Source: Agrocybe praecox
Lineage: Eukaryota; Basidiomycota; Agaricomycetes; Agaricales; Agrocybaceae
Assembly (NCBI GenBank): GCA_964017145.1
Contig: OZ024852.1
Location: 559,945-623,944 of the forward strand
Length of the DNA stretch: 64,000 bases
Direction: 5' to 3'
The notes below the pieces were generated by a model. That model had not been told where the DNA came from and searched no databases. It saw only the letters and a list, made by a program, of their open reading frames with translations. Positions 37,401 to 48,197 of the stretch are shown piece after piece (the stretch's first letter is position 1; each line of letters starts with the position of its first letter). The position numbers and the translations under genes are program-made.

Positions 37401-40400
37401 GTCTCAGAAATGATCACTCCAGATTCATCTGTCGTCGAAAATGAGAACGATAACGACGACCGAGACGTAGACGTAGACCGAGAAGTGGAGCTCGATTCAG
37501 AAGACGAGAAAGCAATTGCTGCTGCTCAGGCCGAGGCTGCTGCTGCGAAAGGGCTCGAAGACGCTGAAGAAGCTGCTGCTGCAAAAGAGGACGCGAGGAA
37601 GAGCAAGACAACGCTTGACTTGGAGGACTGGGAGGATCTTAAAGAGTTGTATGAGAGAGGGGCGGAGATGTATGAGAGTGAGTTATTTCTTTTGCTTTTT
37701 CGTTTGGATTTTTTTTCTTCCCTTTTGGGAGAAAGTTTCAATGATGTTGGAAACGGTATCTATCTCAACTCCACATCATCTTTTATCGTTTGAAAAAAAG
37801 CGTCTCTTTTTTTTTTCGGCACAGAGACTAACAAAACTTCTCTTATATGTAGATTCTCCTCCTCAACAAACCCTTCCACTCCTCCGAGGTGTCATCCACG
37901 AATGTCATCGCTTTATGCTGATCTATCCCGATCCGTCGGTGCTTTACAGCACACCCCAGTCCTTGGGACTCGCCTCTCCTGTCACTACTCCTCTGCCCCC
38001 GGCGCACCATAAGCAACAGCACCATTTGGGTGGCGTTGTGAGTGCTGGAAAAACGGATACAGCTGTGGGTGGCGGGGACAAGGAGCTGTCATCGTTGAAG
38101 GAAACAGAGGCAGGTAGCGAGGTGAGGCCTAGTATGAGTCGGACGAGCAGTGCGGGTGAGAAGAGGCTCGTTCGTGATTGGTTAGGTTCGTTGATTCATT
38201 TTTGTTGTTTGCGTTATCTCTAACAGTCATATTAAACAGAAAATGATGACGGAGACGTTGACATTCCTGATGCGGAGAGTACCACTACTGCCAAGGTCCT
38301 TTCTCCTTCTCGAGCAGGTGCTGATGATGCTGTAGATAGGGGTCTTACTCCTACTCCTGCGTCTGTGCATTCTTTGGCGGATAAAGAAAAATCATCGCAT
38401 CATCACAACGGAAGACATGGACACGGGCACAGGAAACGCGCTAGGCAGCACGAGCCTTCGGGTTCAATCTCGTCAGGAACTAATTCTGCGATGTTGGAGG
38501 ATAAGGCTGAAGCGGCACCTAAGTCAGAGGCGCAAACGCAGACTCGATCTGATGATATTCAACAGCATGGACACCATCACGGACACCGTCATCATCATCA
38601 CCATCATCATCGTCATCACCACCACCAACGACCTCAGACTTCCAACGCGGCATCGACAGCGTCATACGATCTGCCTACCGCGTTCTATACCCTCCTCGGG
38701 TCGACATTATTCTTCTTCGGGTGTCTGCTCGATGCGAACCCACATTTGGCTATGCCAGGCGAGCCACCGAGGGGTATGCCGTACTGGCTTGCCGCGCTTG
38801 ACGTGTTTGAGATCGGCGAGAACCTTCCAGTCAGGACGAAGGGCGTCGTACCTGGCCACATGAAGAAGTCCAATACCGGTTCTGTCAAGCACAACACTCC
38901 CGCCGAGTTGCCAGGCAGCTCGGGAGGGTATAGGTACGGCTCAGAGTACTATGGTGGATTTTCTGGTCATGCGAGTGGAAGTGCGGGTACTGCTGCTGGT
39001 CTGGCAAAGGCTTTGTCGTTGTCCGGATCGAGCTTGACCTTGATGGCGTCGTCGAGCCCTGTTCCACCTGTGGTGAGAGAAGATTGGAAAATGGCAGTTA
39101 TGTGGGGCAGGACGTTGGTCTGCGTTGCAGAGGAGGTGGTGAGAAGGGAAAGGGAGGCAAAGAAAAAGAGAGAGGAAGGCGGTATTATTGACGACAAGAA
39201 GAAGAGTGATAATGATGAGGATGAGTGGAAGAAATATACGAGTGCTTTCCCGACCCCCATCTTGCCGAAGAGGTCTAAAGGGAAGGGAAGGCAGGAAGAG
39301 GAAGATGACGAAGAGGAAGATCCTGACGAGCCTGTTTGGCCTCCTAACTCGCCCTTTGCAGCCATCGCTGCCAGGAGGCCACCCTTGCGCGGTAGAGTGT
39401 CGTTAAAAGACGGCGGAGAGGCAGCCTCTCCCCATGCTCTACTCGTGTTGGCGCAAGACCAGTTTTCCCGAGGTATCTTACACATGCCGCACCCAATCAA
39501 TGCCGGCGGACATACTGGTGAGGGTGGTGCGCATGCGCAAAAGCAGAAAGGCGGCAATGAAGGAAGTGCAGTGCGAATGCGTTTTGATGGGGAGGGTATG
39601 TTTGGTGCGAGAGACGCCAGTGCAAATGTGATGGATCCATTTTTGTTTACTCCAGAGTTGGGACCGTTATTGAATTACGATGAGAACAAGGCGACCTCTT
39701 CTCAACATCGCCATCGTCATCATCATCATGGAAAATCCAGTCATAGCCCTTCCCCATTTGCATCAGGCACGGCACCAATACCTCTTCCGCCACCCCCTCC
39801 TCCACCTCCATTGTCATTCTCGCGCGCGAAAGAGCTATACACGATCGCGTACGAGGTGCTGCTGCTCTCTGAGAAACTGGAGAGTACAGAGTCGCGTCAA
39901 ACGTGGGCAAATTACGCGGACAGTGTGTTCAGCCAAATGAAGATGGAGGTGGATGGGATTCCTGAAGGGTGGTGGTGGAGAGGACACATTACCGCTTCGA
40001 GAGGCAGGTGTTCAGTCGTCATTGGCTCGGCGATCGCTGAGGAGGTCGAGGAGCGCCTGGAGAGAGCCGAAGACGACATGGGCGATGAGACGGAGGAGGC
40101 GATCCTGAACAGTGAGGAGGCCAGGGATGCGAGAGAAGTGTTGGGCGAGGCTGTGGGATATCTGACTAGAGCGAAGGAAGAATTTGAGTCCAGGATCTCT
40201 GAACAACAACCAAAGTCCTCGTCATCTAAGGATAAGGACACAGAGGCGCAGAATGCCTCCTCGTCGTCGTCGGTTCCGCCTACGCCGTCTTCAGAAGAGA
40301 TTGATGAGCTCAAATCACTCTTGGCGGAAGCTTTACTGTCGCTTGCCAATTTGACCAAGGATGAGAAGGAGAGAGAGGCGCTGTATGCTCGTGCGAAAAA

Positions 40401-40503
40401 GGAAGGTGGAGAGAAGGTGGATTTGGATGAGATGGATTGGCAGGATGGGGGGATGGTCGAGGATGATGAGGGTGATGAAGCAATGGATGAAGCTGAAGAT
40501 TGA
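34461..40503 (+). CDS. Large Ser-rich protein with C-terminal Ett1/Nro1-like region
   Basis: The ATG at 34461 opens about 1,070 uninterrupted codons, then two introns (37680-37852 and about 38190-38240) join a further frame to TGA 40501-40503. The C-terminal part resembles Ett1/Nro1, a nuclear TPR-like protein linked to translation termination and, in fission yeast, to Ofd1 control. It has KRPLGLAAARRM (the Ett1 N-terminal KRPLGL hallmark, from about residue 935), DWEDLKELYERGAEMYENS, LLRGVIHECHRFMLIYPD, TAFYTLLGSTLFFFGCLLD and YTIAYEVLLLSEKLESTE. A His-rich and acidic insert interrupts it. The first about 930 residues are Ser/Thr-rich low complexity with a few ordered-looking pieces (ALTGEYDWHSETQMKYPGIG; a Cys cluster near 35845-35875). 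Either this is a true fusion or Ett1 starts at the internal ATG 37248 and the upstream part is a separate or mis-joined gene. Confidence 0.7.
34644..34670 (+). repeat. (TCC)9 coding microsatellite, poly-Ser
   Basis: Nine in-frame TCC codons lie within the N-terminal Ser tract of the Ett1-like fusion gene. Several neighbouring stretches (34540-34620, 36020-36090) are mixed TCN/AGY Ser runs. The antisense strand of this tract reads as an acidic open frame, which is only a shadow. Confidence 0.9.
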
Positions 40504-40952
40504 CTATTGATTTTTTGATTTTTTTTTCTCTCCTTTTTGGTCGTCCGCTTTGCCACTTTTCAAAACCCACAGATTTAGACGGGAATTTTTATTCATCTTA
40601 TTTCTTTATTTTTCTTGGGACTTGTTTCGTTCTTGGACTTGCTTTCCCTTTTTTTCTCTCATGAAGTAATGTAATGGTACAGACCAAATCAAGACTAAAA
40701 GTAATAAAAATTGTATTTGTTCCATCGAGGCAGCCTCACATCTTCAACTAGTGTGGAAATGTAGAATGAGTGATCTCACAGAGAACTCGAGAAATCGATT
40801 GACCGTCGGTACTACAACGTTCTTGAGCTACGTATATCTACAGATTTACAAATGGCACATGGGATACAGAAGCACACAAAGTACAATGTGTGCACAGGAC
40901 ATTGACGGTACATAGGAATAATAACAATAATGATAATAGCACATCTTAATTC
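40504..40952. other. Intergenic between convergent genes
   Basis: This 449-bp T-rich then mixed stretch lies between the Ett1-like stop and the stop of the minus-strand membrane protein. It should contain both 3' untranslated regions. Nothing else was seen. Confidence 0.5.
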
Positions 40953-41819
40953 TTACAAATCTCCATGTCTGACGACCAAAGCAGGCAAAGCGGGCACATC
41001 AACAGGCGAATTGGAGTCAGTCGGTGGTAAAGGATCAGAAGATTTCCTGCTCGCAAATGAGTTCCCTCTAGTCAAGGTTGTCCTATTCGTCGACCTAGAA
41101 AGCTCTCGCGCAAGGACGTTGCTCCTAGTATCAGAGAGCGCGGGATCATCAGGATACGACTCCTCCGAAAGCCTGGAGAACCTCCCATAAGTCGCTCGCC
41201 CGATTTTACTTGAAATCAAGCTCGATATACTGTGTCGGGAGTTTGAGAACAGACTTGAACGAGAGCGGCTCTTCCGAAGGTTTGGCCAAATGCTGTTTTG
41301 GGGGCTAGGATAGGGATCGCCATACAAATCTGGATCCAGGGGAGGTGAAGTAGGAGAAACTTGCCTCCTGTTGGTGATAAGAGGATATGGGTACGCTGGT
41401 AAAAGTGGAGATGGAGGAGATGGTAAAGGCATGAGTAATTCAATACTCCCAGAACGTCGACTGTGTGAACTCTCTGCATCATCCTCGGGTATGCTCGCGT
41501 CCATGCCACTTTCTATATCCACAGCTGCGGAAGCTGAAAGCTCGGTGTTGCTTTCGATGTTGCTTCCTAAACTATGTAAAGGCAGGAGGTTCCTCTTTAT
41601 TCTCTCCTCTCTGCACCTCCTCCTGCGGTATATTTCGAATATGGAGTAAGTCAAAGCACCCAACAGCAGGACCGCCAGTACAATGATGTCGATCAGGATA
41701 ATCGACGAGCCATCATCTTCTAGACCTCGACTGACAATACTTTGAGAGGATGAAGGTTCCACCAATGCTTCTGCTGCCCTCGCGGATACTGGTGGGTATA
41801 ACGGAGTCCCCTCCTCCAT
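40953..41819 (-). CDS. Hypothetical single-pass membrane protein, Ser-rich tail
   Basis: An uninterrupted 288-codon frame runs from ATG 41817-41819 (MEEGTPLYPPVSARA) to the stop at 40953. It has a short N-terminal region, one clear transmembrane segment (SIILIDIIVLAVLLLGALTY) at roughly residues 38-60, then a basic RRRRCREERIKR stop-transfer stretch and a long Ser/Pro/Arg-rich tail with many possible phosphorylation sites (SRSRSSLFSNSRHSISSLIS). This layout suggests a short lumenal or outside N-terminus and a disordered cytosolic tail. I do not recognise a family. An upstream in-frame extension contains ttttattttcag, which looks like an intron acceptor, so a 5' exon with a signal peptide may exist. 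Confidence 0.65.
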   Translation of the reverse strand: MEEGTPLYPPVSARAAEALVEPSSSQSIVSRGLEDDGSSIILIDIIVLAVLLLGALTYSIFEIYRRRRCREERIKRNLLPLHSLGSNIESNTELSASAAVDIESGMDASIPEDDAESSHSRRSGSIELLMPLPSPPSPLLPAYPYPLITNRRQVSPTSPPLDPDLYGDPYPSPQNSIWPNLRKSRSRSSLFSNSRHSISSLISSKIGRATYGRFSRLSEESYPDDPALSDTRSNVLARELSRSTNRTTLTRGNSFASRKSSDPLPPTDSNSPVDVPALPALVVRHGDL

Positions 41820-42448
41820 CGAAGATAGGAATACACGAGCACGGACCTGAAAATAAAATTCAGACAATTCCAGGTTATCCAGAGATCATGTCCCACCTGA
41901 ATATTCATGGCAGCTTGGAGAAAGTGATGCGTATGGACCGAATAAATATGGGACAGTATGAAAACGAGCGTGCTTTAAACGAGTGTGGCGTACAGTGAGC
42001 GTGGAGCTGAGGCGTCCAGCGCTGCTAAACAGGAGTTCCAGCGTAAAAGAGACAAATTTCTCTCTTTAAAAGTACAATGTGAGAGCGCATCTCGACGGAA
42101 ATAAGAAACTTACTTGAAAAACCGAAGGGAAAGTTCATGAAAAAGAACAACCAAAGCCCGCCGTTTTATGTATCAGACATATCAGTGAGTTACGAAGATG
42201 ATGATGATCATTATAGCGGGATGGTTGTGCAAACGTCGTTCTATTATTAGTTGCTAAATAGGACATGGTTACAGAAAATAGTGACTGGCGTTATTTTGAA
42301 TCGAGTAGTGAACTGCTGAACAGCCTGATTCTTGACAGCAACTGACCATCTTTCTTAGCACAAAGCGAACAGTCTGCCTGAAGTGGAGTACCCCCGCCCG
42401 CCTTGAGTGGAGAGAGGTCCTGATCGCTAATAATGGCTTACTGACACG
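41820..42448. other. Intergenic
   Basis: This 629-bp stretch lies between the VPS28 stop and the start of the minus-strand membrane protein, and should hold the latter's promoter and any 5' exon. It contains one near-duplicated 10-mer (gaagtggagtac / ttgagtggag near 42370-42410). No gene was recognised. Confidence 0.45.
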
Positions 42449-43366
42449 TCAAGACATGTTATCTTTTTCGCCCCCCAAACTTCTAAAGAATTCCGCGTAT
42501 GCATGTTCAACATCAAATATCAGCTGCAATAGGGCTTTAGTACTCCACTCCAGCAAAATTGTATGGCACGAAATACCTGGCGTGCTTGTTCTTCTGTCAG
42601 TTCCTCAGATACCTTCATGCCATTGAGAGTGATTAACCTGGAACCCTGATCAGTGGGAGATATCAAAACATAAAAAGACAAAACCCTCACCATGACACCA
42701 TACGACTCCGTCCTTCCCAATCTTTGCTGCCTTTAAATCTTGCATAGCCTGTTACAAGGTCTTGGAGCATGGGGTGCAACTGATCCTTGGCACGCATGCG
42801 CAGCCTTAAGCCATCCATAAATGTGATAAAGCTCTGCAGGTTGTTAGACCAACGTTGCCTTCTCATTGATCCCTGAAGCCCACCTGGGTAGTTTCAGCGA
42901 TCCATTTGCCAGTCTCCGGCCCAGCTTCACTCGAGTGCTCAACCGTGGCAGGGACTCCTACTTTTAATCTATGCAATGCGGCAGGGTGATCCATCTAGAC
43001 AGATATATAATCAAATCAGTAGATCATGTCTCGGATAATCAACTTGCTCTATAACGTTTCATGAAATCCTCCACGTTCGGTACATCGGATGCAACTAACT
43101 TGAGCATGGTCTTGTACTGTGAAAGCAAACGGGTACATGCTGGCGAGTATCTCTTCAAATACAGGTCGGCTGCTCAGCATATCGCATTTGACAATTCGTT
43201 GCACGACGCACTCAGCTGCGGTGATGGAATCACGAACATAGGCCCGTTCGAGATAGTCAAGAGCAACGATAATTCCAAACAAAGTAGCCAAAGTAGTGTA
43301 CTTTTCTCTCTCAGAGTTATTCGTGTATAAACGCACTTCTTCGTCGAGACTGATCGAGGCACTCAT
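42449..43366 (-). CDS. VPS28: ESCRT-I subunit Vps28
   Basis: Vps28 is a core ESCRT-I subunit that links ESCRT-I to ESCRT-II on endosomes for sorting ubiquitinated cargo into multivesicular bodies. Start MSASISLDEEVRLYTNNSER at 43364-43366, then EKYTTLATLFGIIVALDYLE and RAYVRDSITAAEYSPACTRL. After this come LKLVASDVPNVEDFMKRYR, MDHPAALHRLKVGVPATVEH and the C-terminal four-helix domain (SFITFMDGLRLRMRAKDQLH; LVTGYARFKGSKDWEGRSRM; LITLNGMKVSEELTEEQARQ; FDVEHAYAEFFRSL). The stop is TGA 42449-42451. Five introns are inferred. The one at 42995-43047 has the donor AGA|GCAAGT, a GC-AG intron, required to join MKRYR to MDHPAAL. Length and motif order are normal for the family. Confidence 0.95.
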
Positions 43367-44072
43367 CGGGAGGTGAGAGGCTTAATAACTCGGGATGGAA
43401 GATGATCTGAAAAGGAAAAGTGACGTTGTATAAGGGTTAACCTTATTTTAGGCGGAGCATCAAATATCTGACCGGCAACGATCTTGCCGGCGCTGCTGGC
43501 ACAAACTGGAAAGTGTGAAATTACCTTTCAGGGCAATTTTTTCTACTTTTGTGCTTGGCTTATCATTCGCAATGTTCTGGAATCTGCTGCACGACCTGGG
43601 TGTCTCTTTTAGTCTTTCATACAAACACGAACTGCCTAAGGCTTAGCTTTTCGGATGCTCGGATCAACTTCGTCCACTCAAGAACGGTCAACATAGGGAC
43701 TGAGACTAACCTAAAGTGTATTAGACCTAAAACGGTTGCCATCTTGTGTCACGTAACTGGTGATGCAGACAAGTACGTTGTGTTCTCTGTCTCGCAAAAG
43801 CATCGAGTTCACTTACGATATAGATGGCTACATAGCTGAAGCGTTGACCAAAGGAGCTTCGTGGCTACATGGTTCTCGAGTTTTCCAAACTTTATAAAAT
43901 TGCCTCGTGTCCAAGAAGCATTATTTTACGCGTATCTCTCGTGCTCAAATTTTGATGAAGGATTCCAGCAGCTTACGCAACGGTCTTTTACGGCATTGGA
44001 CGTACAACTTGGACCCTTTGTTGTACTGAAAAGCGAGCAAACCCTTCTTGGTACCAACCATCATCGTTCCTT
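43367..44072. promoter_or_regulatory. Divergent intergenic region: VPS28 / laccase 1
   Basis: This 706-bp stretch separates divergent starts. A TATA-like TATAAAA at 43893-43899 is on the laccase 1 side, about 174 bp from its ATG. No gene is supported; the frames at 43549-43839 and 43861 onward are unrecognised and the latter overlaps the laccase start in another frame. Confidence 0.5.
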
Positions 44073-46421
44073 ATGCGTTCTCCTCCATCAACGACAGTCT
44101 TTACAGTATTCTCTCTCGCTGTGGGTGCCTATGCAGCTATTGGCCCTCAAGCTGACTTGGTTATCGCGAATGCAAATATCTCTCCTGATGGATTCAGTCG
44201 ATCGTACGTTGCGGGGTGTTTATTTAACCATTGCATATACAGCAAGCTGACGAATTCCACAGAGCTGTACTTGCTGGCGTTAGTCAAAACGCTGCTCGAT
44301 TTCCTGGACCTACGGTTACTGGCAATAAGGTACGCCTGCTCGTCACTCGCCCAATAGGCATCTTTGTAACTTCATATGCCTACACTCAAGGGCGACACGT
44401 TCAATATGAATGTGATCAATCTCCTGAACGACACATCAATGTTGGTCAGTACTAGTGTTGTGAGTGCTACAGTTTTATTTGCTAGACTAGTTCTATGGTT
44501 CCGATTTTTATTTTTATTTGAAAGCACTGGCACGGCCTTTTCCAAAAGGGAAGCAATTGGGCCGACGGCGCTAGTGCCATCTCTCAATGCCCCATCGTTC
44601 CTCAGGAATCGTTCGTATACCAATTCTCCGTTCCAGATCAAGCCGGAACATTTTGGTATCATTCGCACTATTGTAAGTTATTGTTTACTTTGACCTTCCG
44701 GTGTAAGTTGTTCATGGCAATTTTTTGCAGCAACCCAATATTGTGATGGCTTGAGAGGTCCCTTAGTAGTATACGATCCGCAAGATCCCTATCGATCCGA
44801 GTATGTCATATCTTCCTTTCAGCTATCCCTACGTAATTTTGCTAATTTTATCAAAAAGGTATGATTTTGATGATGGTAAGAGCTCATGATAAAATTGCTT
44901 CACAATATGTCCCAATAACAGCCCTTAGAATCAACTATCATTACTCTTTCAGATTGGTAATTTAATTCAAAATTTTACTGCCGACGGAAATGTCTGACAT
45001 AATGTATCATAGGTATCACAAAGTTGCCCATGCAGCTGGAGCGGTTCCGTCCCCAGACTCAACTCTGATTAACGGCGTAGGTCGTTACCCCGGAGGGCCT
45101 GCAGTGCCTTTGGTCGTCATCACTGTCCAACCCACGAAGAGATATCGATTCCGTCTGGTTTCTTTATCGTGTGATCCCAACTTCATTTTCTCTATCGATG
45201 GACATACCATGGTATAGCAGTTATGCCCTTGGTGTCTATTCTATGCGATTAACCGTCCTGCTTTCATAGACCATTATCGAGGTCGACTCGACGAATGTTC
45301 AACCCCTCACTGTTGATAGCATTCAAATTTTCGCCGGTCAACGATACTCCTTCATCCTCAAAGCGGACCAACCTGTGTCAAACTACTGGGTGCGCGCACA
45401 ACCTAATAATGGGAATCAAGGCTTCAAAGGAGGCCTTAACTCGGCCATCCTAAGGTACGGCGGTGCGCCCGCGACCGATCCAGCTTCAATCCAAACTCGA
45501 CATGCCCCATTATACGAGAAGGATCTTCGACCTCTCACCAATCCAGGCGCACCTGGAGTACATGGTCGGGGAAAGGCAGACGTCAACGAAAACCTTCTAA
45601 TCGAATATGACTATCCATCTAACAGTTTCCTCGTTAATAAGGTCACGTTTAAGTCACCGTCCACCCCAGTATTGCTGCAGATTACAAGCGGAGCACATTC
45701 ACCTGAGGAACTCCTTCCAAAAGGCTCAATATACCCTTTACCTGCTAACAAAGTCATCGAAATGTCCTTCCCGGGCGGATCTGCTGGCAGTCCTGTGCGT
45801 GCTTTATGCGAATCTGACCTGCATTTATTGTGCTGACCTTGCTTGATCTTCAGCATCCAATACATCTCCATGGGGTGCGTGCTGTGAATGATTATGTTTC
45901 AAGGCCCTAAGCTGATTTCTATCATCCAGCATACTTTCGATGTTGTTCGCAGTGCTGGGAGCTCTATCTACAACTACGATAACCCCGTTAGACGTGATGT
46001 CGTCAGCATAGGAGGGAAGAACGATAACGTTACAATTCGGTTCAAGACAGATAACGCCGGCCCGTGGATCTTACACTGGTGAGTCTTTCCCTGGAAGGTA
46101 TAAACGTTGACATGACCTTATTAACTCCTTGCTTTCGTTAGTCATATTGAATGGCACTTTGAGATGTGAGTAGACGTTTATTACCTATCTCTTGATCATT
46201 CCGTCTATATTGTACACGAGACTCACGCGATGGTCGCATCCAGGGGTCTTGCTGTGGTTTTTGCTGAAGACTTCTCGACCATGTCGTCTGAACGACCCCC
46301 TGGTGAGTAGTCATAATTTATGTGGCCCTTGATTTCTAACATTTACGCTATATTCTTATTAGTATCATGGGACAATCTGTGCCCTGTTTGGAACAAAACC
46401 GCTCCTCAAACTTTCGACTAG
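44073..46421 (+). CDS. Laccase 1 (multicopper oxidase)
   Basis: This is a secreted four-copper oxidase that oxidises phenols and reduces O2 to water. The start at 44073 gives a signal peptide ([20 protein letters not shown], then AA-IGPQADL). All four copper signatures are present: L1 [16 protein letters not shown]2 [21 protein letters not shown]3 HPIHLHGHTFDVV and L4 GPWILHCHIEWHFEIGLAV. The residue ten after the L4 Cys is Leu (a class 2 type-1 copper environment). In L1 the usual WADGPA is WADGAS. About 520 residues; the end is PQTFD before TAG 46419-46421. About thirteen short introns are at positions shared with the other two laccases, evidence for tandem duplication. Frame intact. Confidence 0.95.
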
Positions 46422-47851
46422 AATTGCTTTCATTATATAGCATATAATTATGGACAATTGTCACTCTTTTTTTCTTGCGTATTTAGCATGTGATGCAATC
46501 ATACGATGCAATTTTTTGGAGCTGGGGACAGTCTTGACTAACCTCCTTCGCAAAACTACGGTTGATTGTTCCTTGGGAAGTTATTTAGAAAAAGATGGCT
46601 ATCCTGGGCCAATTATCCAACCCTCGGCATCTCACATTGCCAAGTAGCCACGGGTTCGATCGCATTCGTTTCTCTCGTAATAACTTACGTCTTAGCTTTT
46701 GTCTCGCATTCAAGAAATCAAGGAAACGTCTGTCCGTTCTCTACCTGTCAAGAGCAGTCGGGAGCCGCAACTTAAGGACATAATTGCATGCCAAGATAAA
46801 GTCAAATGCCTCAAATCCCTTCGCATATAGTCCACACAAGCCACCGTAGCGGAGATGTTTATTGAACTATGCACTAAATGAGTATGTACTACGTATATGT
46901 CGCGGCGCGCCTTTGAATTGAAGCCTCGTAATTTAGGGACAGAGTGTTTCGGGAACTTTGCTGAAAGCTGTTCAAACACTTTGGTTCTAAAGTGCCTAGA
47001 ACCCGAAAAAAATAGCATGGAATGAAAATAAAAGACCTCAGACGAATAGTTGTGCCAATTACTTCTGAGCGCTTATATCGAATAAATATCGGAAAAATCG
47101 GTTCTTATTGAAGTGAGGCCTTTGCCTCGATTTTTGAGAATATTTAAATTTTCATTGAATGTAAAAAATTGCATAGTCGACTCGTGACGAAAGTAAGTAC
47201 CTGAAAGTGAGTTTCATCATTCTACACGTTCATCATTTACAACATGGCTTATAACACACCGGTTCAACTTGAACCGGATGATAATCACCGCTTGTGAAAA
47301 AGCGACAACCTTTTTCCAAACTCCTTACAGGCACATCCATCGACATGGTCAGATGTATTTGAAGTTGCCTAGGATCAGGGTTGGAACACAAAGCATTCGA
47401 GAGATGGACTTGGCTCAACATTATGATGTTAATTCTTATCTGATAAGATTTCAACCCTATAATCATGTCGGCATGCGCAACGTTGATGAACAGCAAACTT
47501 AATAACTTACTTCATTGATCAAATTCTTTGGTGACCCACTCAGCGCCCAGCTTTGGACTTGCAAATACTCCAAGTACGGTGTTGTACGACGAATCCTTGC
47601 CTCGAAGCCTGGGTTCAAGTTATCTTCGATTCTCTTTGACTCCCTGCTTGTTTTGGCACGCTATTCATCCTCAAACCTAATTCATCGAAAAGAATGAACG
47701 TCTTTGAGGAAAACTGCATTTAATTCAACTATACTATGTAAATTACAATCATTTCGGTATCAAATTTGGCTTCAGGAGCGGTTGACAACTATTAACATTA
47801 TTATTAGCCGTGGAGGAAGACATTATCGCGTCGCTCACCTTTAGAAGCTCC
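46422..47851. other. Intergenic between laccase 1 and small secreted protein gene
   Basis: This 1.43-kb stretch has no supported gene. It is AT-rich with stops in all frames. Open frames near 46450-46780 and 47230-47500 are short, overlap each other on opposite strands and have no recognised content. Confidence 0.5.
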
Positions 47852-48197
47852 TCAATACTCGATGGTTGGTGTGGGCGCTGCAGTGGGCTGCGATTCGGAG
47901 ATACTAGGACTTTGCCTGCAGAACACAGTTAGTCTTTTGGCAATTCTGCGAACAACCGAAGTCATGAATGTAACTCACGTCCAAGTGACAGTAGCTGTGG
48001 TTAGAACCATGAACGGCGATTGGTCAATGATGGTCTGAAAAACGCGTTCTGCAGTTAAAACGGGGGCGCTGGAACCATCTTGCTGCGAAGAAATGCCAGA
48101 TAAATTAGCGTTGGTCTGACGAGGAAGTCACAGAAACACTCACAGCAAAGGCAGTGAAGGTCAGACCAAGGGCGAAAAGGACAGATTTCAACTGCAT
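47852..48197 (-). CDS. Small secreted protein, 73 residues, three exons
   Basis: I find a short gene here by splicing three exons on the minus strand: 48144-48197, 47979-48082 and 47852-47915. The introns are 61 and 63 bp with GTGAG donors and gcag/tgcag acceptors, and the first has a branch-point-like gctaatt. The product begins with a signal peptide MQLKSVLFALGLTFTAFA, then mature QDGSSAPVLTAERVFQTIID, a hydrophobic/Thr stretch (SPFMVLTTATVTWTQSP) and a Ser/Thr/Pro-rich end (TAAPTPTIEY). It has no Cys in the mature part. A TATA-like ATATAA (minus) at 48254-48259 lies about 57 bp upstream of the ATG. The gene is divergent from laccase 2 with 541 bp between starts. Function unknown; I do not recognise a family. 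Confidence 0.72.

Noticed and set aside
38967..40556. Long minus-strand open frames (39912-40556, 38967-39557)
   Set aside because: They lie antisense to the GAG/GAT-rich acidic part of the Ett1-like gene and consist of Ser/Leu runs created by that composition.
43861..44250. 129-codon plus frame overlapping the laccase 1 start
   Set aside because: It runs in another frame over the laccase signal peptide and first intron; the laccase frame has clear homology.
48116..48143. 28-bp intron option in the small secreted protein gene (acceptor tcag at 48116)
   Set aside because: It is too short for a spliceosomal intron. The next acceptor at 48083 gives a 61-bp intron with a branch-point-like site and a better signal-peptide cleavage site.
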